45,084 bases of DNA from Alphaproteobacteria bacterium. GTDB lineage: Bacteria; Pseudomonadota; Alphaproteobacteria; Sphingomonadales; Sphingomonadaceae. Shown here piece by piece: positions 25,489 through 33,615 of this stretch. Position 1 is the first letter of the stretch, and each line of letters begins with the position of its first letter. Position numbers and translations under genes: made by a program. Under the pieces are notes generated by a model. It saw only the letters and a list, made by a program, of their open reading frames with translations. It did not search any database and was not told the origin of the DNA. The DNA lies in contig JAUIFP010000017.1 in assembly GCA_030430365.1 (NCBI GenBank), positions 1 to 45,084 of the forward strand, in the 5' to 3' direction.

Positions 25489-26499
25489 ATGATTATCGAC
25501 TGTCACGGCCATGTAAGCGCACCCGCCGAACTATGGGTCTACAAGTCGCTTCTGCTGTCCCACCGCGGAGAACACGGGAAGCGCTTTCCCGAACTCTCTG
25601 ACGAGGAAATTCTCGCCTATACGAACAAGAAGGAGATGGCACCTTGCGGCCATCTCGACATGCTCGACAAGGCGGGCACCAACTATCAGCTGCTGAGCCC
25701 GCGGCCCTTCCAGATGATGCATTCGGAAAAGCCCGGCTACCTGGTCGACTGGTTCACCGAAGCAACGAACGACATCATTGCCCGTCAGTGCCAGTTGATG
25801 CCCGAGCGCTTCGCCCCGATCGCGGGCTTGCCGCAAGTGGCCGGCGAACCCGTGGAGCATGTCCTGCCCGAGCTGGAGCGCTGCGTGAATTCGCTCGGCT
25901 TCAAGGGCTGCCTGCTGAACCCCGATCCCTATGAGAATTCGGGCACTGAATCCCCGCCCATGGGCGATCGCTACTGGTACCCGCTCTATGAGAAACTGTG
26001 CGAACTGGATGTGCCCGCGCATATCCATTCGGCCGGCTCACGCTCGCAGCTCTCGCCCTATACGCTGAATTTCCTGCTCGACGAGACGACGGCCGTATAT
26101 GGCCTGCTCCATTCCGACGTGTTCAAGGATTTCCCTGAACTGAAAATCGTCTGCAGCCACGGCGGGGGCGCGATCCCCTATCACGCTGGACGCTTCCATG
26201 CCTCCGCGCTGCGCCGCAAGGGCGATTTCTACAAGGAAATGCGCAATATCTATTACGATACCGTGCTCTATTCCGAAGAAGCACTGCGTCTGCTGATCAA
26301 GACGGTGGGTGCGGACAATTGCCTGTTCGGCGCGGAATGCCCGGGCGTCGGCTCGGCAATCGACCCGAACACCGGCGACACGCTGGACCATATCGCGCCC
26401 TTTATCCTAGGCTTCGACTGGCTGAGCCAGGAAGAGAAGGATAAGATCATGTTCGGTAACTCCATGAAACTGTTCAAGCTGGATCCGCCCGCCAAATGA
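25489..26499 (+). CDS. Amidohydrolase-superfamily hydratase, LigJ (4-oxalomesaconate hydratase)-like
   Basis: A 336-residue TIM-barrel enzyme. It resembles LigJ of the protocatechuate/gallate 4,5-cleavage pathway: start MIIDCHGHVSAP, PELERCVNSLGFKGCLLNPDP, DRYWYPLYEKL, the metal-site region FKDFPELKIVCSHGGGAIPYHAGRF, and a Glu in place of the usual Asp in FGAECPGVGSAIDPNTG. His6 and His8 give the HxH metal motif. LigJ adds water to 4-oxalomesaconate, giving 4-carboxy-4-hydroxy-2-oxoadipate. The gene overlaps the next by ATGA (26496-26499), and the two downstream RraA-like genes correspond to the aldolase step. Sequence divergence and lack of a ring-cleavage gene mean the real substrate may be an analogue. 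Confidence 0.82.
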   Translation: MIIDCHGHVSAPAELWVYKSLLLSHRGEHGKRFPELSDEEILAYTNKKEMAPCGHLDMLDKAGTNYQLLSPRPFQMMHSEKPGYLVDWFTEATNDIIARQCQLMPERFAPIAGLPQVAGEPVEHVLPELERCVNSLGFKGCLLNPDPYENSGTESPPMGDRYWYPLYEKLCELDVPAHIHSAGSRSQLSPYTLNFLLDETTAVYGLLHSDVFKDFPELKIVCSHGGGAIPYHAGRFHASALRRKGDFYKEMRNIYYDTVLYSEEALRLLIKTVGADNCLFGAECPGVGSAIDPNTGDTLDHIAPFILGFDWLSQEEKDKIMFGNSMKLFKLDPPAK

Positions 26500-27161
26500 C
26501 ACCGCTTGCAGATACCCTTGACCGGCTTTGCGCGATCGATACCTGCGCCCTGTCCGATGCGCTCGACAAGCTCGGCCTCTCCGGCCAGGTGACCGGGTTG
26601 CGCCGCGAATCCGGCGAAGGCCGCGTTGCAGGCGTTGCAGTGACGGTGAAGCTGGGCACCGGCGATCCGCCCCCGGGCCCGCCAAAGCATCTTGGAACCA
26701 CCGCCATCGAAGCCTCTGACGAGCATTCGATCATCGTGGTCGAACAGCGCGCCGGCGTGGATGCCGGCTGCTGGGGCGGCCTGCTGACGCGCGGCGCCCG
26801 CCGCGCCGCCGTGCGCGCCGTTGTGGCCGACGGCCCGGTGCGCGATATCGACGAGGCCCGCGATCTGGACTTCCCGATCTTCACCAACAAGCTGACCTGT
26901 TACACCGCCCGTGCCCGCGTGGTCGAAAAGTCCACCAACGAGCCGGTGCAGATCGGCACCGTCACGGTCGAAGCCGGCGATTACATCGTCGCCGACGGAA
27001 GCGCGGTCATCGTGATCAAGCCCGGCGATGTCGACGCCGTGCTGGAAACGGGCGAAATGATCGTGGCGCGCGAAGCGGCGATGATCGAGGAAATGGCAAA
27101 AGGCACGCCCATGAGCGAAGTTCTGGGCGGCAATTACGAACATATGCTCAAGAAGGACTGA
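26496..27161 (+). CDS. RraA-like (HMG/CHA aldolase family) protein, first copy with altered GD motif
   Basis: A 221-residue RraA-fold protein. The family includes 4-hydroxy-4-methyl-2-oxoglutarate / 4-carboxy-4-hydroxy-2-oxoadipate aldolase (LigK, ProA) and the RNase E inhibitor RraA. The Arg-Asp pair of the active site is kept in VADGPVRDIDEA. The preceding Gly-Asp of the family (WGD.L) reads WGGLLTRGA, so one acidic residue of the metal/substrate site is missing. It starts within the stop codon of the LigJ-like gene and ends one base before the second RraA-like gene, so the three are translationally coupled. It may be an aldolase with changed specificity or a partner subunit of the next protein. 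Confidence 0.8.
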   Translation: MTPLADTLDRLCAIDTCALSDALDKLGLSGQVTGLRRESGEGRVAGVAVTVKLGTGDPPPGPPKHLGTTAIEASDEHSIIVVEQRAGVDAGCWGGLLTRGARRAAVRAVVADGPVRDIDEARDLDFPIFTNKLTCYTARARVVEKSTNEPVQIGTVTVEAGDYIVADGSAVIVIKPGDVDAVLETGEMIVAREAAMIEEMAKGTPMSEVLGGNYEHMLKKD

Positions 27162-27162
27162 C

Positions 27163-27822
27163 ATGAGCTCGGACAAGAATGTCGCGCGCGCCGCCGCGCT
27201 GGATACTGCAACATTGTCGGACGCGCTCGATCGCCTCGGCGTCGTGGGCCAATGCTACCGCATTGCCGGCCGCGATCCTTCCTTCGAAATGACAGGCCGC
27301 GCTTACACCATGCTGTGCGGCCCGGCCTCCAACCCTCCGGGTACGGTGGGCGACTATATCGACGATGTTCCCGAAGGGCACATTGTCGTGATCGACAATG
27401 GCGGGCGCGAAGATGCGACGATCTGGGGCGACATCCTGACCGAGATTGCACATCGCCGGGGCCTGGGCGGCACACTGATCGACGGGATTAGCCGTGACGT
27501 GAAGCTCTGCCGCCAGCTGGGCTATCCGGTCTTCAGCGTCGGCCACTGGATGCGCACGGGCAAGGACCGGGTGCAGGTCGAGAAGATGGATTGCCCGGTG
27601 AATATCGGCGGCGCGCGGGTCTGCCCCGGCGATCTGCTGCGCGGCGATGCCGATGGCGTTGTGGTTCTTCCCAAGGAGCATGAAGACGCCGTGCTGGACG
27701 CGGCCGAAGAAATCGCCACGGCCGAAGAAGCCATTCGCGAAGCGTGCCGCGGCGGAATGCGGCTCGACGAAGCGCGCAAGCAGTTCAAATACCACCAGCT
27801 GCAGACCCGCAAAGACGGGTAA
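27163..27822 (+). CDS. RraA-like (HMG/CHA aldolase family) protein, second copy with complete motif
   Basis: A 219-residue RraA-fold protein. It keeps both parts of the class II aldolase signature, WGDILTEIAHRRG and GTLIDGISRDV, so it should be able to bind a divalent metal and cleave a 4-hydroxy-2-oxo acid to pyruvate (or oxaloacetate plus pyruvate). The gene starts one base after the first copy ends. Similarity to the first copy is limited to the fold signatures, so this is an old divergence rather than a recent duplication. Together with the LigJ-like enzyme it could complete a hydratase-aldolase sequence. RraA-like regulatory activity cannot be excluded but is less likely here. Confidence 0.82.
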   Translation: MSSDKNVARAAALDTATLSDALDRLGVVGQCYRIAGRDPSFEMTGRAYTMLCGPASNPPGTVGDYIDDVPEGHIVVIDNGGREDATIWGDILTEIAHRRGLGGTLIDGISRDVKLCRQLGYPVFSVGHWMRTGKDRVQVEKMDCPVNIGGARVCPGDLLRGDADGVVVLPKEHEDAVLDAAEEIATAEEAIREACRGGMRLDEARKQFKYHQLQTRKDG

Positions 27823-27831
27823 CCCGCCTCT

Positions 27832-28674
27832 CTAGAAACTGAACAACTGCGCGGCATTGCCGTGCAGCAAGGCATAGCGCGTCGCTTCGTCCAGCCCGGA
27901 CAGGGCGCTGTGCGCCCGCTCGTTCGCTTCCAGGATCGTCGTGCCCGGCGCGATGATATCCGTGCCCCACAAAAGGCGCTCAGCGCCGACCAGGGCGATG
28001 AAACGGCTCAGCAACTCGCTGACGTCCAGTTCCGCCTTCTCCGCCCGGCCCAATGTCATCGCACTGAATTTCAGCGTCACCTGGCCGTGCTCGGCAATTT
28101 CGGAAATGGCAGCATCCAGGCCGAAATCGGGCGCCCCCTGCTCGATCCCGCAGGCGGCCAGATTGTCGATCAATACCGGTACATCCGGATAATCCCGCAG
28201 CAGGCCGGCAAGCGCTTCCAGCCCTTCGGCGCGGTTCCAGGGAAAGAAATGCACATCGGCAATGGCGCCCTTTTCCGCCAGCGCGCTCCACGCATCGCGT
28301 GCGTTCTCGCCAGCGAGCCAGCCAATGTCGGCGCCCTTTTCCGGCTCCATGAAACGCAGCCCGCTGACATTGCGCCGTGCCAGCAATTCGCCCCCAATCC
28401 GGCCGCAGCCCCCTTCCCGCGTTTCCACCGAGCAAAGCGCCCGCAAATTCGGATTCTCGGCCGCCAGATCGCAAATCAGAGAATTATCGTTTCCATAGAA
28501 GCGGCCGCGCTGGACCAGCACGGCGCCCGACAGCTTGTCGCCGACACTGCCCAGCAGCGTCTCGGCCTGCGGGAATTCTTCAAGTTCCCCCGGCTTGAGC
28601 GCGGGGACGCCCTCCGCAATCGGATAAGTGGCAGTGTCGCGGCTTGCGACCAGGGCGTGGCAATCGATGGTCAA
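27832..28674 (-). CDS. Amidohydrolase-2 (PF04909) homologue with degenerate metal site
   Basis: A 280-residue protein starting at TTG (28672-28674), five bases after GGGAGG. The fold is that of the LigI/PDC-hydrolase-like amidohydrolases, and it is a paralogue of the protein at 36062: both contain AVLVQRG, CSxxxxxxxC and the signature VHFFPWNRAEG. The N-terminal HxH metal motif is broken: CHALV instead of THAHLV. The His of the I-D-H-x-A motif is Asn (LIDNLAA). The final WGTD is kept. It therefore probably does not bind metal in the normal way and may be inactive, or work like the metal-free members of the group. It is convergent with the RraA-like operon (9-base gap). Confidence 0.82.
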   Translation of the reverse strand: MTIDCHALVASRDTATYPIAEGVPALKPGELEEFPQAETLLGSVGDKLSGAVLVQRGRFYGNDNSLICDLAAENPNLRALCSVETREGGCGRIGGELLARRNVSGLRFMEPEKGADIGWLAGENARDAWSALAEKGAIADVHFFPWNRAEGLEALAGLLRDYPDVPVLIDNLAACGIEQGAPDFGLDAAISEIAEHGQVTLKFSAMTLGRAEKAELDVSELLSRFIALVGAERLLWGTDIIAPGTTILEANERAHSALSGLDEATRYALLHGNAAQLFSF

Positions 28675-28692
28675 ACTTTCCTCCCGGGGAAT

Positions 28693-28725
28693 GCGCAGAA
28701 GTGAAGTGTGTTTTTCATTCTGCGC
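28693..28725. repeat. Inverted repeat between amidohydrolase and second GntR gene
   Basis: GCGCAGAA (28693-28700) and TTCTGCGC (28718-28725) form a perfect 8-bp inverted repeat with a 17-base spacer in the divergent promoter region. It does not resemble the GntR-type boxes found elsewhere in the window and may be an operator of another type. Confidence 0.4.
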
Positions 28726-28839
28726 CTGTGTACTATGCGGTTCTGAGAGCTGGATAGGTTTCGAGATGTCCGGCAATCTGGGTTCGCGCCCTACGCTCTA
28801 TGGTGCTGGCAAAGGCAATTGCTTGTGGCAACGTGTGAA

Positions 28840-29508
28840 ATGACCAAGGGAAAGAAGAAACAGATGGATGTCCCCTCCAACATAGCCGAGCAGATCCGCG
28901 GAATGATCGCAGGCGGACAATTCGCCCCCGGAATGCGCCTCAGCCAGACCCAACTCGCTGAATTCTTCCATGCCAGCCGGGTTCCGATCCGCGAGGCTTT
29001 GAAGCTGCTTTCCTCCGAAGCCATTGTCGAGCACGATCCCAATCGTGGTTTCTTCGTTTCGCCCGTCTCGCTGGACGAAGCCAGACAGCTCGCAAGGCTG
29101 CGCGATCTGGTGGAGGATGCCCTGTTCCAGACAATCGACTGGCCGGACGAAGCGATGCTTGAAGATCTGGAAGACCATGCGCGGCGTGTCGAAAAATTGC
29201 TGATCTCGGGTAAGCGTGAGGAATGGTGGCCATTGCACCGCGAATTCTACGCCAAGCTCTACAATCTTTCCCCCAAGAAGCGGATCGTCGCCGAAACCAT
29301 GCGGCTGTGGTCGCTTGCCGACCGATACCGTACATTGCTCGCAATCCCGAGGCTCCCGATTTACGAGGGCAAGAAAGAGAAGGAGCATGACATGGTGGAG
29401 GCGCTGCGCAGCCGTGACATGGACTATCTGCTTAGAATCCGCAGCGAACGCCGCCAGAAATATCAGAAGGCGATTGAAGAAGCGATGATAGCCCGGGGCC
29501 TCGATTGA
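28840..29508 (+). CDS. GntR-family transcriptional regulator (FadR/FCD-type), second paralogue
   Basis: A 222-residue regulator with the wHTH (about 10-75: LSQTQLAEFFHASRVPIREALKLL and DPNRGFFV) and a helical C-terminal ligand domain. I start at ATG 28840 (MTK...), although a weak upstream TTG frame exists, because the length and first residues then match the paralogue at 22651 exactly. No good ribosome-binding site is visible; ATG 28864 is the alternative. The recognition helix differs from that paralogue only slightly, so both may bind the same boxes. In the C-domain the usual FH pair reads FY (EFYAKL), so metal binding is doubtful. It is convergent with the third regulator (14-base gap). 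Confidence 0.88.
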   Translation: MTKGKKKQMDVPSNIAEQIRGMIAGGQFAPGMRLSQTQLAEFFHASRVPIREALKLLSSEAIVEHDPNRGFFVSPVSLDEARQLARLRDLVEDALFQTIDWPDEAMLEDLEDHARRVEKLLISGKREEWWPLHREFYAKLYNLSPKKRIVAETMRLWSLADRYRTLLAIPRLPIYEGKKEKEHDMVEALRSRDMDYLLRIRSERRQKYQKAIEEAMIARGLD

Positions 29509-29522
29509 TCCTGGCGGCTCCG

Positions 29523-30170
29523 TTAATCGCCGCCATCTGAGAATCCGACTTCCAGCGCTGCTTCAACCTCGTCGCGCGCCTGATTATATCCGGAAATCAA
29601 TCGCTCACGGTTCTTTGCTTCCAAAGCGTCGATGAGCTGCCGTTCCGGGCTTTCCCCTTCCGAGCGCGGCATCAGCGCACGATAGCGGTCGGTCAATTTC
29701 CATAGTCGCTGGGCCTCGCGCAGAAGCACCTTCTGCGGTGAGAGATCGAAAATGGAATAACGCAGATATTCCAGCGCGTCCGCCCAGGCCTTGAAGTCCT
29801 TGCGCGGGTCCATCGTGCCCACTGCATCGAACTGCCTGCGGAAATCCGCGATCTCTTCCGAATTGGGCCAGCGTGCCGATTCAAGCAGCTGTGCCTCCAG
29901 CCAACGGCGCAGCCTGTAAAGCTGGCGCGCTTCCTGCAGGTTCAGTACCTCGACGAAATAGCCGCGATTGCGGTCGTGCCGCAGGAAACCCTCTGAAGAA
30001 AGCAGCTTCAAGGCTTCGCGTATCGGCACCTTGCTCCGGCCGAAACGTTCGGCAAGTTGCGTCTGCCCAAGATGCTCGCCTGGCAGCAAGGCCCCCCTAA
30101 TGATTAGCGACCTCAGTTCATCCGCCACAGCGTTGGGCAATGAATTGTCGCTTTCCAACCTGCCGTTCAA
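29523..30170 (-). CDS. GntR-family transcriptional regulator (FadR/FCD-type), third paralogue
   Basis: A 215-residue regulator starting at TTG (30168-30170) behind GGGGGAG. The wHTH contains LGQTQLAERFGRSKVPIREALKLLSSEG and DRNRGYFV, again nearly the same recognition helix as the other two. The C-domain has lost all His residues of the usual FCD metal site (YLRYSIFDLS and RQLIDALEAKN), so its ligand may be metal-independent. It lies downstream of the minus-strand alcohol dehydrogenase but has its own promoter region (30171-30323) with a box at 30203-30215, which suggests autoregulation. Confidence 0.88.
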   Translation of the reverse strand: MNGRLESDNSLPNAVADELRSLIIRGALLPGEHLGQTQLAERFGRSKVPIREALKLLSSEGFLRHDRNRGYFVEVLNLQEARQLYRLRRWLEAQLLESARWPNSEEIADFRRQFDAVGTMDPRKDFKAWADALEYLRYSIFDLSPQKVLLREAQRLWKLTDRYRALMPRSEGESPERQLIDALEAKNRERLISGYNQARDEVEAALEVGFSDGGD

Positions 30171-30202
30171 ATTTCTCTCCCCCTTCGCAATATCACATAG
30201 CT

Positions 30203-30215
30203 ATCTTGTTACAAT
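30203..30215 (-). promoter_or_regulatory. GntR-type box upstream of third GntR gene
   Basis: ATCTTGTTACAAT matches ATNGT-NNN-ACNAT except for one base. It lies about 33 bases from the TTG start of the GntR gene; ATCTTGT is also shared with the inverted repeat in front of the first GntR gene (23390-23396). Confidence 0.5.
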
Positions 30216-30323
30216 TCCGTCGCGGGAACCATACCTTTTCCTACCAAGCGGGATCATTCGCACGCCAAAATCCACGGTTTTCCGCCCAAGCCGCAAAATT
30301 CTTGCTGCAAGACCGCGGAGTCA

Positions 30324-31427
30324 TCACTTGCCGGCGCTGACCGTCACATGGATGGCCCCTTCGATTTCCCGGCCCGCAGTCGCCAGGATCGCTTCATGCA
30401 CCTGATCAAGCCCGAAATCGTGGCTGCAAAGCTTGTCGATCGGCCACCTTCCAGAAGCGACGATGTCGAGTGCGGTCTGCACCGCCTTGTAACTGTGGCC
30501 GCGCGGCGCGCGGACCGTGAGATAGCGTTTCTTGATCTCGTTGACCGGAACCTGCGCGCCAAGGCCGTTGAGGCTGAGCCACGCGCCCTTTGCCGAAAGG
30601 GCAATGGCCTGGGCCGCGATTGAGCCGTCGGGATCGCCGGTCGTGTCCACCACCACGTCCACTCCGCGCCCGCCAGTGGCGGCCATTACGATCTTCTCCA
30701 GATCCTCCTGCTCGGCATCCACGGCGATATCCGCCCCGAGTTCCAGCGAAAGATCGAGCCTGGTGCGGTCGCGCGTCATGCCCACGATGATCACCTTCAG
30801 CGCGCCCGCCGCCTTGGCAGCAAGCGCGCAGCCCAATCCCTGCTGTCCAGGGCCGAACACCAGCACCGTCTTGCCGATGCTCGCTCCGCCATCCAGCACG
30901 GCCCATTGAACACCGTTACCCAGCGGGACGGCCATGGTGGCATGGCGCGCATCCATATCCGCCGGGATCTTGTGGATCACCGCATTGGGCGCGAGATACA
31001 TATATTCTGCGAAGCCGCCCCACAGATGCGGCGGGATCTCGGCATTGCACGTGCCGTAACGCACCGTGTTGAAGCGATCCTTCACGTTGAAGAAATCGGC
31101 TTCCATGCACAGCCTGAAATCGCCTTGGCGGCACCATTCGCAGTGCCAGCAAGGCAGATATTCGTGCAACGCGATCCGGTCGCCGGCTTTGAGGCCCCAG
31201 CGCTTTGCGGCGGCATCACCCAATGCATGGACAGTGCCGACATTTTCATGCCCCATGATGCAAGGCGCAGTATTCTCCCGGCGATACATTTCCGGGTCGC
31301 TTCCGCCCACGCCGGACGATTCGACTTTCAGGATACCGTCATTGTCGCCGATCCGCGGCAGTTCGAATTCACGAATCTCGGTCTTTTCAATGTCGACCTT
31401 GACGGCCGCCTTGCACGTTCCTGCCAC
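30324..31427 (-). CDS. Zinc-dependent alcohol dehydrogenase (MDR superfamily)
   Basis: A 367-residue medium-chain dehydrogenase. The catalytic zinc region contains GHENVG, and the structural zinc lobe shows CWHCEWCRQGDFRLC (four Cys). The nucleotide-binding fold carries VFGPGQQGLG. The start GTG 31427 follows GGAGGGG by nine bases; the longer frame from GTG 31481 gives a non-conserved extension. It is a paralogue of the enzyme at 40969: both share HExLPCxxCEWC, GGFAEYxxL, AVPLGNGVQWA and TxxGREVEGAIH-type endings. It probably oxidises an alcohol on the pathway with NAD; substrate unknown. Divergent from the Bcr-type carrier. Confidence 0.88.
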   Translation of the reverse strand: MAGTCKAAVKVDIEKTEIREFELPRIGDNDGILKVESSGVGGSDPEMYRRENTAPCIMGHENVGTVHALGDAAAKRWGLKAGDRIALHEYLPCWHCEWCRQGDFRLCMEADFFNVKDRFNTVRYGTCNAEIPPHLWGGFAEYMYLAPNAVIHKIPADMDARHATMAVPLGNGVQWAVLDGGASIGKTVLVFGPGQQGLGCALAAKAAGALKVIIVGMTRDRTRLDLSLELGADIAVDAEQEDLEKIVMAATGGRGVDVVVDTTGDPDGSIAAQAIALSAKGAWLSLNGLGAQVPVNEIKKRYLTVRAPRGHSYKAVQTALDIVASGRWPIDKLCSHDFGLDQVHEAILATAGREIEGAIHVTVSAGK

Positions 31428-31501
31428 AGTTCCGTTCCCCTCCGGCCAAGAGCTTTCACGCCCAATCACCAAATTTGACACTTATGCCTATCACGGCTGG
31501 A

Positions 31502-31514
31502 ATTGTTAGGCAAA
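31502..31514. promoter_or_regulatory. GntR-type box between zinc ADH and Bcr-type MFS
   Basis: ATTGTTAGGCAAA matches the 8530-8542 box at 11 of 13 positions and lies 37 bases before the MFS start codon in a 123-bp divergent intergenic region. Confidence 0.5.
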
Positions 31515-31550
31515 AGAAGATACCGATGCCGAAACCCTGGGGGAGAGTTC

Positions 31551-32744
31551 ATGAGTATTTCGCGTGGCCAGATCGCGCTTCTGGCGGGCTTCACCGCATT
31601 GGCGCCGTTGGCGATCGACATGTATCTGCCCGCCCTCACACCGCTGGCAGGCGATTTGGGCGTCTCCGTGGAGCGCGCAGGACAGAGCATTTCCATGTTC
31701 CTGTTCGGCATCGCGGGCGGGCAGCTGATCGCCGGACCGCTTTCCGACCGTTTCGGACGCAGGCCCCTGATCCTCTCCGGCCTGGCGCTCTTCGCAGTTT
31801 CCGCAACCGTCGCGGCGATTACGGACAGCTTTGCCGTCCTGCTTGTCGCCAGGCTGCTGCAGGCGCTCGGGGCCTGTGCCGCGATGGTATCCGGCCGCGC
31901 GGTGGTGCGCGACTTGCTGGATGCAACCGAAGGCGCGCGGTTCTTCTCTTTGCTCGCCCTGATCGGCGGCCTCGCCCCTGTGCTTGCCCCATTGCTGGGT
32001 GCTTTGCTGATCCAAGTCGGCGACTGGCGCCTGACATTCTGGGTCATGGCGGGTTTTGCCGCCATTATGTTCGTAGGCGGCATAATCGGCCTCGCCGAAT
32101 CCCGTTCTGCCGAAACGGCTGCCAATGCGCGCGAAGAACATCCTTTCGCCGCCTATGGTGCATTGCTGCGCAATCGCGCATTGCAGGGCTACTTGCTGGC
32201 CGCCATGTGCAACAGCGCCGGCTTCTTCAGCTATGTTGCCAATTCATCGGTCGTTCTGGTGGACGGATACGGGCTGTCACCCTTCGTGTTCAGCCTGGTA
32301 TTCGGCATCAACTCGGTCGCTTTGGTCGGTGCCGCACAGATCAACCGCATCATGCTGAAGACCCGCAACACCGATCAGATGCTGGCAATGTCGGCCCGCA
32401 GCGCCACGATCCTCTCCGCATTGCTGATATTGTTCGCGGTGACGCAAATCGGCGGAATGTGGTCGTTCCTGGCCGTCGTATTCTTCATGGTGGGCAGCAT
32501 TACGCCGGTTCAGGCCAACACGATGGCCGGCGGGCTGGCACAGGATTCGCTCCGCGCCGGCTCGGCCGCCGCCCTGTTCGGCGCGGCGACCTTCGCCGGG
32601 GGTGCTGCAGCCTCATGGGTGGCCAGCCTGCTTTATGACGGCGCCATGCCGGCACGCGGGCTCAGCATTGTGATTGCCTGCTCGCTTGCCGGCGTAGCCC
32701 TTTCGATCTGGTTGATCGTGCTGAGGCGCCCTCACAAGGCCTGA
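31551..32744 (+). CDS. MFS transporter, Bcr/CflA type
   Basis: A 397-residue 12-span inner-membrane carrier. Family signatures include span 1 (LAPLAIDMYLPALTPLAGDLG), the loop GPLSDRFGRRPLIL and the span 5 region LIGGLAPVLAPLLGALL. Bcr/CflA proteins usually export drugs or sulfonamides by proton antiport. The start ATG 31551 follows GGGGGAG; an upstream TTG frame (31503) would add 16 unlikely residues overlapping the operator. It ends one base from the convergent SDR. Possibly exports a toxic intermediate. Confidence 0.88.
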   Translation: MSISRGQIALLAGFTALAPLAIDMYLPALTPLAGDLGVSVERAGQSISMFLFGIAGGQLIAGPLSDRFGRRPLILSGLALFAVSATVAAITDSFAVLLVARLLQALGACAAMVSGRAVVRDLLDATEGARFFSLLALIGGLAPVLAPLLGALLIQVGDWRLTFWVMAGFAAIMFVGGIIGLAESRSAETAANAREEHPFAAYGALLRNRALQGYLLAAMCNSAGFFSYVANSSVVLVDGYGLSPFVFSLVFGINSVALVGAAQINRIMLKTRNTDQMLAMSARSATILSALLILFAVTQIGGMWSFLAVVFFMVGSITPVQANTMAGGLAQDSLRAGSAAALFGAATFAGGAAASWVASLLYDGAMPARGLSIVIACSLAGVALSIWLIVLRRPHKA

Positions 32745-32745
32745 T

Positions 32746-33582
32746 TTAGGCCCTCTCGGCTGCCACCGAGTTGGCCTTGGTGCTCACAGCCTTCCAGTCT
32801 TCCAGCTCCTTGCGCTGGGAATCCAGGTTGTCGCTGATCATTTTCCAGGCGTCGATCCCGCCGGCGAATTTCAGCGGCGGGTTCTCGGCGTCGGCCAGAT
32901 CCAGCATGGCCTCGGCCAGGTCTTCCGGCTGCCCCATGGGCAGATTGCCGATCAGTTCCTGCATGCCTTCGCGCAGCGGTTCATATTCTGCCATCGGGTT
33001 GTCGGGCATGATCGCGGAAGTGCCGAAGCGCGTTGCAAAGGCGCCGGGCTCGATCGTGGTCACCTTGATCCCAAACGCGCCCACTTCCGCAGCCAGCCCG
33101 TCGGACAGGCCTTCAACGGCGAATTTCGAAGCGCAGTAAAGCGCCATGAGCGGGCCGGAAACACGCCCGCCGACAGAGGCGAAATTCATGATGTGGCCGC
33201 TGCCCTGCGCCCGTAGACGCGGCAACGCAGTGCGGATCACGTCGATCGTGCCGAAGAAGTTCACGTCCACCATTGCGCGCACGCGCGCCATGTCCGCCTC
33301 TTCGACTGCCGCCTGCACGGCAAAGCCGGCATTGTTCACCAGCACGTCCACCTTGCCGAAATGGTCGAACGCAGCATCGATCCCCGAAACGATCTGATCG
33401 TGTTTCGTAACGTCGACCCCCAGCGCCAAGGCGGTATCGGGGTATCTCTCGGCAAAATCCGCGACGGCAGCACCGTCGCGATCGGTCACGGCCACTCTGT
33501 CCCCGCGGGCCAGGGCCGTTTCGGCCAAAGCGCGGCCGAAACCGGTTGCACAGCCAGTGATAAGCCAAGTCTTATTCGTCAT
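32746..33582 (-). CDS. Short-chain dehydrogenase/reductase (paralogue pair, downstream member)
   Basis: A 278-residue SDR with the variant dinucleotide motif TGCATGFG (9-16), NNAG, FASVGGR and the catalytic YCASK. This subgroup, with G-C-x-T-G-F-G, is typical of 'oxidoreductase, SDR' enzymes about 280 residues long. The start ATG 33582 is preceded by AGGA; an upstream in-frame ATG at 33609 is less likely. It lies 33 bases downstream of a paralogue with 45-50 percent identity by eye (TGCSTGFG, NNAGY, SLYSSAK). The two probably act on related alcohols or ketones or on the two stereoisomers of one compound. Confidence 0.88.
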   Translation of the reverse strand: MTNKTWLITGCATGFGRALAETALARGDRVAVTDRDGAAVADFAERYPDTALALGVDVTKHDQIVSGIDAAFDHFGKVDVLVNNAGFAVQAAVEEADMARVRAMVDVNFFGTIDVIRTALPRLRAQGSGHIMNFASVGGRVSGPLMALYCASKFAVEGLSDGLAAEVGAFGIKVTTIEPGAFATRFGTSAIMPDNPMAEYEPLREGMQELIGNLPMGQPEDLAEAMLDLADAENPPLKFAGGIDAWKMISDNLDSQRKELEDWKAVSTKANSVAAERA

Positions 33583-33615
33583 TCCTAATCTCTCTCCAAA
33601 AACCGGCAATGCCGG

